Source of the DNA: Pestalotiopsis fici W106-1
Lineage: Eukaryota; Ascomycota; Sordariomycetes; Amphisphaeriales; Sporocadaceae
Assembly (NCBI RefSeq): GCF_000516985.1
Contig: NW_006917093.1
Location: forward strand, 5,551,013-5,615,012
Direction: 5' to 3'
Length of the DNA stretch: 64,000 nucleotides
Shown here: positions 21,019-32,303 of the stretch, piece by piece
Position numbering within the stretch: position 1 is the stretch's first letter
Layout: each line of letters starts with the position of its first letter
Notes under the pieces: model-generated
What the model saw: the letters and a program-made list of their open reading frames with translations, nothing else
What the model was told of the DNA's origin: nothing
Database searches by the model: none
Translations under genes and position numbers: made by a program

Positions 21019-23129
21019 TTAGAGGGCGCCCTCCTTCTTGGTGTCCGTGCCATCCGCAACCACCTGCGACACCCCCATTTCCTCCTGTCCAGCGCTGCTC
21101 GAATCATCCGAGATGGGATTGTATGCGCACTCCTCCCAGCCCATGCCTCGTTCCCTAATGAGCCTCTGGTTCTTGGTCGGCCAGATCTTGCAGATAGTAT
21201 TGTAGAAGACAAAAGACATGGTGAAGGACAAGATCCATCCAATGTAAAACAGGTCATATCCAGCCTGGTTCACGCCGGTTGCGCCCAGCGAAGCAGCGAA
21301 TCCGGGGAATGGGAGGGCGATACCAATGATATAGGCGATCACCGCCTGGATGTTCCAGCCTCCGTGGTAATGGTAGTGCACGTTGCTCTTGCCTGGGTTG
21401 AAGAGCCACTCGGTCGCAATGTTGCCCTTGGTCTGAATGAAGTCTGTTGCGCGGTGGTCAGCACACATCATCTTTCAAGCCAAGTGTGGAGGTAAAAATA
21501 TGAGTCACTTACAATCAGAAACCATGATAGCGACAACACTGGCCATGAACAAGCCGTAGCCTGACAGGAATGTCGTGAAAATCGTGGCCGACGCGAGAAT
21601 CTTCCACGGGACAATCGCATATCCCAAGATCTGGGCAATAAAGAAACCACGTTTCATATCAATGTAACGAGGCCAAAGGAGGGCAGCATCAGATCCAAAG
21701 GAAATCATGTTGGCTGCAATGTTTGTTCCCAAGATGCTGATGGTCCAGCAGAGTGCAGCCAAGAAGATTGCGAATCGGGCTCCAGATCCGTTGTGGTGAT
21801 CCTGGATAGCATCGAGGAGGTCCCAGGGGTTCCTAAGAATGGTCAGCATGTCGTCTTACTCGGGTCAAGTATACAGATCTCATTTACCAAAGCTCCAGAT
21901 CCCACTTTCCATTGATACCGGCGGTAGCCAAGATACCAAAAGTAGCGGAGAGCGTGACCGCGAGAGGTTGCACCAACTGTGATCTGTGTCAGTTTGACTC
22001 GCCTTCATAGGATTGAGACTTATGAGAGACGAACGATTTGAGAGAGAATCGAGGCCCTAGGGTTCTTGGCCCAGCGAGCAATGTCGGGTTGGTTTGTAAT
22101 CAACGTGGCGGTGTTACCCATGCCAGAGTTGATACCGTGCATGATTGCCCAGCCAAGTCCTCCAGTAACGGTGCTGTCGGCAAGCGTGTTGCCGACCTTG
22201 CCCTTGCTTTCAATCATGCAGTAGATGAAAACACCTGCTACAGCGGGGAGCATGATAAAGCCCTTGAACCAGAAGAATTTCTTCAGCTGGTACGGGCGGA
22301 AGAAGCAGAAGATCAAGTGGATGAGCCAAAACAGAATGAATGACAGCATGCCCTTGGTTGTAATTCCAGCCGACTCGGGAATGCGGTTGGGAATGTTGTT
22401 GTACGCGTCTCCGAAGATGGCTCGGAGCATGTTGCCAACGTGATTAGCACCAGAGTACAGCTGGATACCATACCACACTGCAGCCAAGACAGCACGAGCT
22501 CCCACAAAGTAGTAGCTTCCGTACATGCCAAATACGGCTCTGCTGATGGCTGGGTAGCCGAGATGATATCTCGAGGCAGCCCGGGAGTTGAAGGCCATGA
22601 CAATCGACGCAATCGTCTGTGACACAAAGATCACCACGATGGCCTGCCACCAACTAAGGCCGATTCCAATCATGGTCTTGAAGACACATCAGCTCTGTGC
22701 ACAAGGGGAAACTACACAAAAGAGCAAGCGGGCGGAGCTTACGGAACCGAGCGTCCAGTTGCCAAAAGAGATGCCAAAGTAGAACAGGCAGTATGTCTTG
22801 AAGTCCCAAGCTGTATGATCGGTTAGCAGCCGATACCACGAATGAGCAACTGTTGGAGCAGAAACTTACTTCTCTTCTCGGCAGGAGTAGGCTCGAGATC
22901 TGGCAAATGGGGTTAACCAAGTTATCCCCTACGCTATTGATCAAAAAGCAAGCTTGCCTTCATTCACCCACAACGGATCAGCGTCGACATAACGACTCTC
23001 GCTGTATCCGAGGGTGTTCTTCACCTGAAGGGCCTGCTTCAGGTTTGACCAGCTGGAGAAGGCCTCGGCCAGAGACTTCTTGGTCTCGGCAGCCTTCTCG
23101 CGGCTGAAGGGCGAAGTGACGGCAACCAT
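21019..23129 (-). CDS. NCS1-family nucleobase permease, Fur type (uracil/allantoin permease-like)
   Basis: Seven-exon model: 23129-22958, 22899-22870, 22810-22743, 22676-22035, 21976-21888, 21832-21513, 21443-21019; 581 aa with all phases consistent. Family stretches in order: RYVDADPLWVNEDLEPTP and EKRTWDFKTYCLFYFGIS; FNSRAASRYHLGYPAISRAVFG; GARAVLAAVWYGIQLYSG; FFRPYQLKKFFWFKG; DIARWAKNPRASILSQI; LAVTLSATFGILATAGI; and WPRYIDMKRGFFIAQILGYAIVPW. These define the NCS1 permeases (about 12 membrane segments, proton symport). The Fur/Fui/Dal4 branch carries uracil, allantoin, uridine and related compounds, and substrate cannot be fixed from sequence alone. Exon 2 is only 30 nt. The first intron has a GC donor (AAG|GCAAGC); the GT alternative a few bases earlier breaks the frame. 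The C-terminal tail is acidic/Ser-rich, as in regulated permeases. Urc4 nearby favours uracil. Confidence 0.9.
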
Positions 23130-25439
23130 GGTGTGTTTGACAACGCCTCGACACTTTGTTGGTGGTTGTTCGACCTCTTGTCTCTCTTTGGGGGAAAGAG
23201 GCAAGAAAAAAAAGGCGGCTGCGGTGGTTGGGTTCACGAAGGCAGGCCGGGCCACAAGTTGCGACGACTTCTAGCAGCAGCAGCAACAGCTCTTCTTGAG
23301 AACATCACGCGACAGGAAGAACACGCGAGCAGGACCAGGGCTCCGGAAGAGCGCGCACTGAAATAAATTTTCCCTGGTCGTGCCAACTGGGCCTCCTAGA
23401 ATGGATCTCAAAGGGTCTCGGGGATGCATTTTTTCGTAAGCGTGCCGTCTAGTCTCGGCGCAACCCAGCTTCTAGATCGATTCCAGAAAAAAAAGGTTGA
23501 TCTGCTTGAGCACAAATGTTGCCAATGCGTGGCGGAGGCCGCGAGGAACCGCGGAACTCTAGCTTTTCTTGGCGATAGCGGCGCGCTATCGTATCCGCCC
23601 GAATCCGCTATGTGGAACATATACTCCAGTTTTCTCACTCAAAAGATAAGGGCAAAATTCCACTCGTCTTTGATAACGGTTTTACAAACCAATGAAACAC
23701 GCGATGGTGAGCAGATTTTACTATCATCAAGCATCAGCTCCTGTCAGGTACGCGATCCTTTTTCTTTCTCGGGGGCGTGCCGACTGATAGACAATATCTC
23801 GCTCAACCACCCAATGTTGATAGGTCGCTGGTCTGGTGCCCGGGCCGCGTTATCACGTCCAGATTATCCACGCTCCCTTTCTCTTATATCAAGCCAGTTG
23901 AGAGCAGCACTTCCAAAGACGTCAGCACTTTGCGGGTTTGAGAGAATCCATCTGCGGTAGCTCAAACTCAAAGGACATGCAGTGCATCTTATCATTGTGA
24001 AGAGTTCTTCTCAATCCCTTCAAGTGACTCTTGTATGAAACGTTGCGTCATCATAGAACACTTTCGATGCTAGCACCTCGACGTGACTTCAAGATAAGTC
24101 TATCAGATGGCCCAGGAGACATATGCATTGGATCTTGTTGGATGTTTGCGAAAAGCACTTCAATGCCATACTTTTCAGATGAACAGGCCGTATCCAACGC
24201 TCACAAGGCATCGCAGTGTTTGAAGAGTCGAGTTCCTCGAAACCGACCACTTCTCAAGTTGCGGCTACGCGGCTTCACTTATACGGATACAGCTTGGCAG
24301 ACTGGGGACTACGGTGAGTGCCTGACTAACGGTAAATGTCAATAGGCGAATGGAACGTCCCCGAAATCCCGGCATATGCCCGAGCACTGAGCAGAGACCA
24401 ACCCCCTCCGCATCCATTCCCCAGCGCGGCGGCAACGGGGGACCCAATTGATTGGGAATCTATGCGGTGAGAAACAAACGCAGCGCGGAAAGTCCCCCGT
24501 TACAACTCCAGAGTCCAGAACACGAAGCTAAGTCATGACACGGGGAAGCTTGTTGCTGCTTTGGGCACTTCCCCTTAGATGGTTCTCCACTTGGCCATGA
24601 CTATCTATTTCTTTCACTAGTACGTTGGGTGAGTCTCAACGCGGCGATAGCATCAAAAGAATTTGAGTTGAGGATGGGTCGCGGCTGATACCGTTCAAGC
24701 TTGAATCATCACAAGTTAGGCGGTCTAGAACATCATATTCTAATTGAGATGTCCTCGACTTCTGGTTCTCCTCGTCCTACGGGGCATGAAACATGTTCAT
24801 CTCGTTCTTCCTTTGGGGGTCTGGCTCGTTTTATTGGGCATCATTATAAGCACATTATTTAAACCATATACGAAAGGCAGCCTATGTTAGGCATCTTGTT
24901 GCTGTGTCAATTAGTCAAGTACAATCATGATGTCCTCGAGAATAAAGTTGCATTACCCAGGGACTTAGAAGAATAAATCGAAAATGAAAATGAGTGCCAA
25001 AACAAACTATATCAATCAAGGTCGCGACAAGATCTTAAAGATTTTAACCATTTATGTCCTGCGTAACATGATTGATTAATTAGTATGCGGTAAATGGTTA
25101 AATTATTTTTCGTAGGATTTGTGTTGATATGTAAAATAATGTTGTAGTCGCCTTGAAGGACTCCATAATGGAGCAGACGGAGGTCTCTATCAATACAAAA
25201 GGCCCAACTTCCTCAGGCCACATACTCCTCCGAGTCTGTCAAGTCTCCCTTCTCTGCTATTAAGCGCATTCCTGCCAACATCAACTTTTGTCAGACTCGC
25301 TACTTCTGGTATCGCATGACAAAGTTTCACCTTTCCTATGGAACAGAAGAAAAGCTCTTTTTAATGGATCTTCTCTTTCTCCCTCCCTCCGTGTTCTCTC
25401 TGTTCTGCCTTTCGTACTCTGATTTAGCGAGAGAAAGTT
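23130..25439. other. Intergenic region, 2.3 kb, no gene
   Basis: Lies between the permease start and the 3' end of the GRDP gene. Open frames (for example 23424-23960 on plus) have no recognisable domain. A group of GATA-type hexamers is listed separately. From about 24830 to 25150 the sequence becomes strongly AT-rich with frequent stops. Confidence 0.5.
23644..23855. promoter_or_regulatory. Cluster of five GATA-factor-like sites upstream of the Fur-type permease
   Basis: AGATAA at 23644, TGATAA at 23671, TGATAG at 23785 and at 23818, and TTATCA (TGATAA on minus) at 23850 all match HGATAR within about 210 nt, roughly 515-730 bp upstream of the permease ATG. Chance expectation is about 0.6 for this length. 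Such sites serve AreA/NIT2-type nitrogen control in ascomycetes; use here is inferred. Confidence 0.35.
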
Positions 25440-27835
25440 CTAACTTCCACACATTGAGACTGTACCCGAACCACAACCGCCAGAACCGCCACAGGTTCCA
25501 GCGACGCAACCCCCAGGGATGCCGTCTCCGGCATTGACCTGTGTGGGATCCGTGGCGTAGAGCCCCTTCGCGAGGTAGTGGGGATGCGACCAAGGACCCT
25601 CGAGAGTGTAGTTGGCACCCCAGTGGCGATACGTCCTCTCCTTGGGCCCGAGCTCCCGCCCCTTTTTGCCCGCCCGGCTGACGGCTCTGGCATAGCTCTG
25701 CTCGAGTCTCGACTTGTAGAGTGCGCGCATCTTCTTGGTCACCTTTTGGCGAGCCTCGGTCTCGTTGACCTTGACTGCTGGGTGAGTAGAAATGTGCGCC
25801 GATTTTGAAGGAGGCTGAGCATGGGCCTTGCCAGAGTCGTACCAAGCTTGAGCAACTGCAGGTAATCCAATGTTAGCTGCATTCAAAGTACTGCAGAGGC
25901 TCAATGTATCGCTGAACTTACTCTTGTCTTGCTTGGATACATTAAGTAGAACTCCAAAAGATGATATACTCCAGGCTCGAATAGCTATAAAATCATGATC
26001 AGTGAATGGAAGCAATGCAACTTCTCTTACCGACTTACTCTCACAATACCAGCAAATACATTCGCTGTACACCTCTCCGTACATGGTTTGATACGTTTTT
26101 GTTGTCCACTCAAAAGCCTCAGACAGCTTATCTTCGTCAACTTTATCGTGGTGATCAACAAAGAGACCTATCTTGGCTACAGTAAACTTGTAGTATTGCC
26201 GCGGGCTTAATTGATGAGTGTGCCAGACCAGATCTATGTCCACTGTTGGGACCACAATCTGATCGGGTTTTGACGCCATTATATTGAAAAAGCGATCGTA
26301 CTTGATCAAAAATCTTGCAATGGTCGGATTAGCTTCTGGGCTCTGAAGCCAAGCTATCTGATGAACGTCAGCATGGTCCACGGTGAACTGACGGTGATAC
26401 AACCCGTACCTTGTACATCTTTTGAGTGAAAACACCCTGTCGCATCACAGCACCAACCAAATCGAGCCCAAATGGCGATGCATTATCCCAGTACCGACTC
26501 ATCATGTGCCGGATCTGTTGTTTTGCTGCTAGATCTGGCTTCTTCCCGCCGTTTGCCCGTTTCAGAAGAGACTTATCGTTGATCCCCTTTTCTATAAGGT
26601 CCTTCACCATCAACATACTTGGCGTCGTTTCGTCTCCAGGTTTCACTAGATCGACAACGTCTGCTAGAGTTCCTCGTCTCAAAAGGCGATTCGGGAACAA
26701 TCGTGGCGAATCTGATCTCGACGCTTCAGTTGGCATGCCCTTTTTCAAATCCAAAATGGTTCCTGGAAGAGGCTGGTCGTTGTTGACCAAATATTTGACG
26801 TGATTTCGAAACTTGGCCAGGCAAAGCAGTTCATGCGTGATGGTGATATTACACTTGGGACACTTTTGACTCAAGTTTCCGTCACCATAACCTTCGCCGG
26901 CAATATTCTGCGGTCTCGGTGGCGGAAATTTTGTTTCAAAGTTCACACGATCCTGGCTACATGTTGTCCAAGGCATAGAGACCAGCCCCGAACAGGCAGG
27001 GCACCTGACGGCTTTCGTGTCGCCATCCTCTGTGTTGAACCACTTGCGTCCAGTCGTTCGTGTCCAATTTGACTTGCACTTTTCTGATGCCGTATACTGA
27101 AATCTGTCGTCAATCATCTGATCGATAATATGCCAGGGTATGCCCGTCGTCCATAATGCCCGGTGCCCACACCGAAGGCAGTCCTAACCGAAACCAATTG
27201 TCAGTTAAGCCAGAGTTGTTGATTGTGCATAAATCAGAACTCACTTCGAGAAACAGCCTTGGATTCAACATGTGCGCGTGTAAAACGAGGAGCACATCTT
27301 TGGTCATGGTCAATAATCTGTTCACCTCTGTAATGATGTGACAAGTCAAGTCAAGCATACCCAATGGAGGCATATGATCCTCGCTCCAATGCATCGGTTC
27401 CCAATTGGCCATGAAATTGAGATATCTGGTCCTGTCCTTTTCCATGTCCCTCTCCGTCAAGAACTGCCCGCCTAGACTGTTCCACCATGCCTCATAGCGA
27501 TCCACGGCTCTAGCGACAAAGAGAGCCCAGCGCTTTTCCCGCAATGACGCCAAGGCCTTGTTGGGGTTGTTCGGCGTCGCTGGATACCTAGCATCCCATA
27601 GCCCAAAGAGACCGTCTGAGAAGCCGACATCATCCTTTAGATTATGGAAAGTGTATAGCAATCTCAGATGCACCAAGCAGGTGCCGACTTCGGGATGCTG
27701 TGGCTCGCCGCTCAGCGACAAGTTGGAGAAGCCAGAGTTGAGTCGCGACGGCCCGGCGACCGATCCCCGCTGGCCTACTACGTGATAGGCTGGCGGGCTG
27801 TCGACGGTGGTTTGCCTTCGGTGTGCGCCGACCAT
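25440..27835 (-). CDS. Glycine-rich domain-containing protein (GRDP, DUF1399 family)
   Basis: Five-exon model: 27835-27245, 27183-26410, 26357-26039, 25984-25922, 25855-25440; 720 aa with consistent phases. The DUF1399/GRDP signatures are LLYTFHNLKDDVGFSDGLFG near the N-terminus and, centrally, VPTVDIDLVWHTHQLSPRQY (about residues 495-515), preceded by YDRFFNIMA. Two cysteine pairs (CLRCG, then CPACSG, later CPKCNI) suggest a small zinc-binding segment around residues 200-300. The C-terminus is short and Gly/Cys-rich (…VAGTCGGSGGCGSG…). Plant GRDP proteins are linked to RNA binding and stress responses; fungal members are uncharacterised. Lys/Arg-rich sequence before the tail (KKMRALYKSRLEQSYARA) may be nucleic-acid binding. 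The start at 27835 gives a plausible soluble N-terminus, but an upstream exon cannot be excluded. Confidence 0.85.
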
Positions 27836-28839
27836 GATCGCAACGGCGTTGATTAGTGGGAACTACCGCCCAACTCTTGCACTGCGCGACAGGATGCTAA
27901 AGTACATGAAGGCATTTTCTCCCACGTCAGACTGCAGATATATATTCCATTCCGTTTCGAGAAGATTGCACAGCCCCTGTTTTGTCGAGACCTTGCTTTC
28001 TGCTCGTCACTATTGGAGACGATTGAAGGATTTCTCGTGATGGGATGATCTACCAAGCTACATGGGTCTGCAGGCGGGTCTGCACCTATTAATACCAGCC
28101 TGTTTTCACTCGATTGATATCATCAATGGTCTAGCCGAGACGTCAGAAGCTACGATGCAAATACGTATCTCATTGCGCAACCCGTAATAAAACTAAATAA
28201 CGAGCAATATGAACCTGTATTCTATCAATATACTTTCAATTGCCCTAATGTCAAGACAAGAAGGCTACATCGCGGCCATCTTTTTGGGTCAGCCGTCGGC
28301 CCGCGGTGCATATTCTCCAGGGACCGAAGGATCATTAAGGAAGGCAATTAACAAGAAGGATTCTGCAAAACAGGGATGCATCGGATAGAGTGTCAACTTC
28401 CCGATTGCACAGCTTACGAGACATTCATGTTCATTTCTCTCTTTCTCCTGGTTCTCCTAACAAGAAGCAGTGGAGTCAATTTCATTCATTGAAGATCCAG
28501 CCTCTCCTGTCCTGTCACTCCATTAATTGATGTATGGACTTGACACTATTCGGCATCGGCAACCACTTTTTGACCCTTTGAAAAACAAGACGAACGCGCG
28601 TCTCAATATTCTGTGAGCTGATTACACTCGGAAATCCTCCATACAATAAACTTGGCTAATGAAATGAGCTGGCACGGCCTGATCCCCACTTGATCAGACA
28701 AACAAAGTGTGAGGTTTCGCGAGCAACCAAAGAACTACTATCGTGTCCGACCTCAGTCCATGGTTCACATTATCCACAAACCCACAAGGCAGTTTGTGTT
28801 TGTTGCATGATAATTATTAAATCTTACATTTCTCAACAA
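27836..28839. other. Intergenic region
   Basis: 1.0 kb between the GRDP start and tRNA-Arg. No gene or repeat recognised; frames are short. Confidence 0.5.
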
Positions 28840-28945
28840 GGCCGGGTGGCGAAATGGTATCGCGTCAGATTTCGGCGAACTTTCGAGTTCATGAAACCGT
28901 TATCTCTACCTCTGAAGATTGTGGGTTCGAATCCCATCTCGGTCG
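28840..28945 (+). tRNA. tRNA-Arg (anticodon TCG) with about 34-nt intron
   Basis: The acceptor stem GGCCGGG pairs with CTCGGTC (two G-U pairs). The D stem is GCG/CGC, the anticodon stem TCAGA/TCTGA, and the loop TTTCGG gives anticodon TCG. The T arm is GTGGG-TTCGAAT-CCCAT, and the discriminator base is G. The intron (about 34 nt) lies after position 37. A run of nine T follows directly at 28946, a strong Pol III terminator. Confidence 0.93.
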
Positions 28946-30195
28946 TTTTTTTTTTGCTGATATTATCAATTCATAACAACACACAAACTATCGTGATACT
29001 TTTTGAGCTGTTTGTCCAATGTGGCAGGTAGGCCATACGGAGCTTACTCGAAAATTGCTGTAGTAGATGATAGACGGACCATATATAACAAACCTACCTA
29101 CCTACCTGCTAATAATCGAGGCTGCCAGATCTGGTTGTCTCCGGCTGGTGCTCGGCTGGAGATCCAATGTGCACCTGAGAAAGGTCTTGGGTATAGGCGT
29201 CGCAATTCCTGTGCATCTGGAATTATTGTAACAATTATAGCATCTTGTAATATCATTGTTCAGCGCTTGTACGTTGCTTGGATAACAGATACAACTCAAG
29301 CCCATGAAAGATGCCTTGGTTGCTGGGCTGCTGCCTGCTGTACGAAATTTTAGAGTCGGTCGAACTATTAAGGTCTCCTGAGATCATGAGGACCACTAGT
29401 TCATCCACTGCGGGGCTCAACTATATAGGTATGTAGTTCAAGAATGGATCATAACTGCAATATATAAACAAGTGTAAATATCAAACAAGGCTATATGCAA
29501 GCTCTCGTATTCTACAGAGCTCTTGCCAGTGGCTGCCTTGTGTGTTGGCAGCTCAGCCACTGTCAAATGGCACAGCAGGAAGGACAGACTCCGAAAACGG
29601 CATATTGAGTCATGCATATCATCTATCACCGCCAGAAAATGAATGCTTCTGGTATAGGGAAAAGACCAATTGATTTCACGACATAAAAAAAAACCAATTG
29701 CTTGAAATGACAGTAATAGACGATTCAAGTCAGGGTAATTGCTACAAATTCTGGCAACTTTTCTTCAGTTTCGAGTGCCATGCTAGTCCCCAGCACCAGG
29801 CCCCACTATAGGTGTCTAGCGCCGCCGAGCTTCTATCGATAAGCCATTGTGGCGGGGTCCGCGCGCTCTCTCTCTCTCTGGGGAAACTGGGACCGACTGG
29901 GTCAGTCAGTCACATCAGCCGCCTTTGCGGTGTTGGCCGAATTACTCACCTTTTGTGAATGACATCTATGACTCGACATTGGGGACCCATTTCCTTCGAG
30001 CTGTCCTATATAACTACTTTTTCTGGCAAAAAGCGTTACAATTCTTATCATTATTGAATCTAGTAGTTTCCGATACTTGCTCTGCTAAAGCAGACCCAGG
30101 TCACACAGCATATGTTACCGACGTCATTGCATCACGATATCATAACTAGCTCGATATAACGCCGAATTCATGGGAATAAACCACACAATAGCGCC
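28946..30195. other. Intergenic region
   Basis: 1.25 kb between tRNA-Arg and the GTPase gene. It holds short CCTA repeats near 29092-29106 and a CT dinucleotide run at about 29866-29880. No gene recognised. Confidence 0.5.
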
Positions 30196-32303
30196 ATGAG
30201 CAAAACGACAAAACAGCTTCCGCACGAGCGGCGGAAAAACGAAGCGGCCCTCAGCGAGTTTGCCGAGTTTGTCGAGAAGCAGCAAGCACTAAGATATCCC
30301 TCCTCCAAGACCAACAAAGTTGCCGATGCTAGCGCGACTGAGCACCACGAGGAGCTGGACATACTCGACTCTCTGAACCTTGAGGACTCCGAGCCGCAGA
30401 TTCCTCTACGCGAGCTACTCCTGGCAGATGACGAGGCGAACTTTGACAAGCTTGTCAGTGTGGTGGAGGATAGGCTACGAGAAGGTCATGCCGAGGCCGT
30501 GTTCGATGTCGGATTCGAGAATAATGGCGAATCCATGGGTCTGACGAAACCAGAGTGGGAAAAGGCCTTGGCGCGGCTGAAAACAGCAGCAAAATCGCTG
30601 CGGGCCGATTGTGATGTCCTATTGACGAAAAATATTGGAGGCGAGAAAGAGGCCGAGTCGGTCATCACCGGGAAAGACAAGGACAAGGACTGCAGTGGAA
30701 AAGTGTTGATAAGGCAAGCCCCGGCGACGACAGAAAACGTTATTGAGACTCGGATAGCAGTAGTCGGAAATGGTAAGACATTTGACTGGGAAAGTTGCGA
30801 ACACAGGCTGATCATGAACCAGTCGATGCCGGAAAAAGTTCCATGCTGGGTGTCCTGGTCAAGGGTGACCTTGACGATGGACGAGGAAAGGCTCGTGTCA
30901 ACTTGTTCCGTCACAAACATGAAGTTGAGACCGGCCGTACCAGCTCAGTCGGCATGGAAATCATGGGATTCGACACGCTAGGAAACACCATCACGTCTGA
31001 CACTCCAGGCAGTAGGTGTAGCAGCTTTCCAGTCGGTTGTATCGTTTGCTAATATCTTGCAGGGAAATTGTCTTGGGAAGAGATTGGAAAACGAAGCGCC
31101 AAAGTCATCACGTTCACTGATTTGGCAGGCCATGAGAAATACCTGCGCACTACCGTGTTTGGTCTGCTTTCCTCCAGTCCAAACTATTGCTTGCTCATGG
31201 TGGCAGCCAACAATGGGTTGATTGGCATGAGTAAAGAGCATCTCGGTATTGCTCTGGCCCTGAACGTCCCAGTAATGGTTGTCATTACCAAAATCGATAT
31301 TTGCCCGCCAAACATTCTCGAGCAGACCATTTCACAGATTACCAAAATCCTCAAATCCCCCGGAGCCCGTAAAATTCCCATCTTCATTCGAGATCGGGAG
31401 GAGTGTATCAACACTGCAACCCAGTTTGTCAGTCAGAGGATATGCCCAATATTTCAGGTGTCCAATGTTACGGGTGAGAATCTGGATCTTGTCCGGACTT
31501 TCCTGAATATTCTTCCCCATCATGGTCGCTACGATGCCGGGGCCGATTTCGAGTTTGCTATCAATGACACGTTCTCGGTGCCGTTTGTTGGCACAGTCGT
31601 GAGTGGTATCATCAAGTCAGGTGTCATACATGCCGGGGACAATGTTTGGATCGGTCCCGATAGCAACGGCAACTTTACCGCTACCAATGTCCGCTCTATC
31701 CAGAGGAAACGGTTGGATGTCCCAGCTGCATCTGCTGGCCAGTCTGCGAGTTTCGCTCTCAGAAAAGTGCGGCGGAAGGATGTTCGAAAAGGAATGGTCG
31801 TATTGCCAAAAGTCGAGGGACACGCCCCTCCAAAAGTGACAAGAGAGTTTGTTGCAGAAGTCCTCATCTTGTCCCACGCGACTACCATCAAGACCAAGTA
31901 TCAGGCTAGTAAGTACTCACAACATTATCCGTGCTCATTGCTGTTGCACATATATGCATACATCAGTCTGTTAGATTTGATTGTCGTCTAACGCGAGAAA
32001 CCAGTGCTTCATGTTGGCGCCGTAGCACAGACTTGTGCAATCATCGATATTGACAGGCCATTTATTCGGACTGGTGATCGTGCCACCGTGGCATTCCGCT
32101 TCACCGCACGCCCGGAATACATGGTAGAAGGCGAACGTGTTCTGTTCCGTGAAGGACGAACCAAAGGTCTCGGTATCGTCAAATCAGTGACGTATGACCC
32201 TGCGCATCCGCTCATGGGCCAGGATAGCCCGCATAAGCCTTCAGAAGGAGACGAGAGTACGCAAAAAGCTGCAGCACAGCCAGAGGTTCAAGTTGGCGCC
32301 TAG
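30196..32303 (+). CDS. GTPBP1/GTPBP2-family translational GTPase
   Basis: Model: join(30196..30772, 30823..31011, 31063..31908, 32005..32303), 636 aa. The G1 motif [14 protein letters not shown] is created by splicing exon 1 (…RIAVVGN) to exon 2. The G2 region follows ([14 protein letters not shown]), then G3 [13 protein letters not shown]4 TKID and a G5-like [10 protein letters not shown]. Beta-barrel domains resembling EF-Tu domains 2 and 3 follow ([19 protein letters not shown]…; [19 protein letters not shown]). This is the GP-1/GTPBP1 architecture, elongation-factor-like GTPases associated with ribosome rescue and mRNA surveillance in animals; the fungal role is less known. The N-terminal 190 residues are acidic and charged, as in the family. 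The C-terminal tail is Gln/Glu-rich and disordered. Introns are about 50, 51 and 96 nt. Confidence 0.92.

Noticed and set aside
23424..23960. 178-codon plus-strand frame upstream of the permease
   Set aside because: Low similarity to any protein pattern, no splice context, and it overlaps the GATA-site region; most likely chance.
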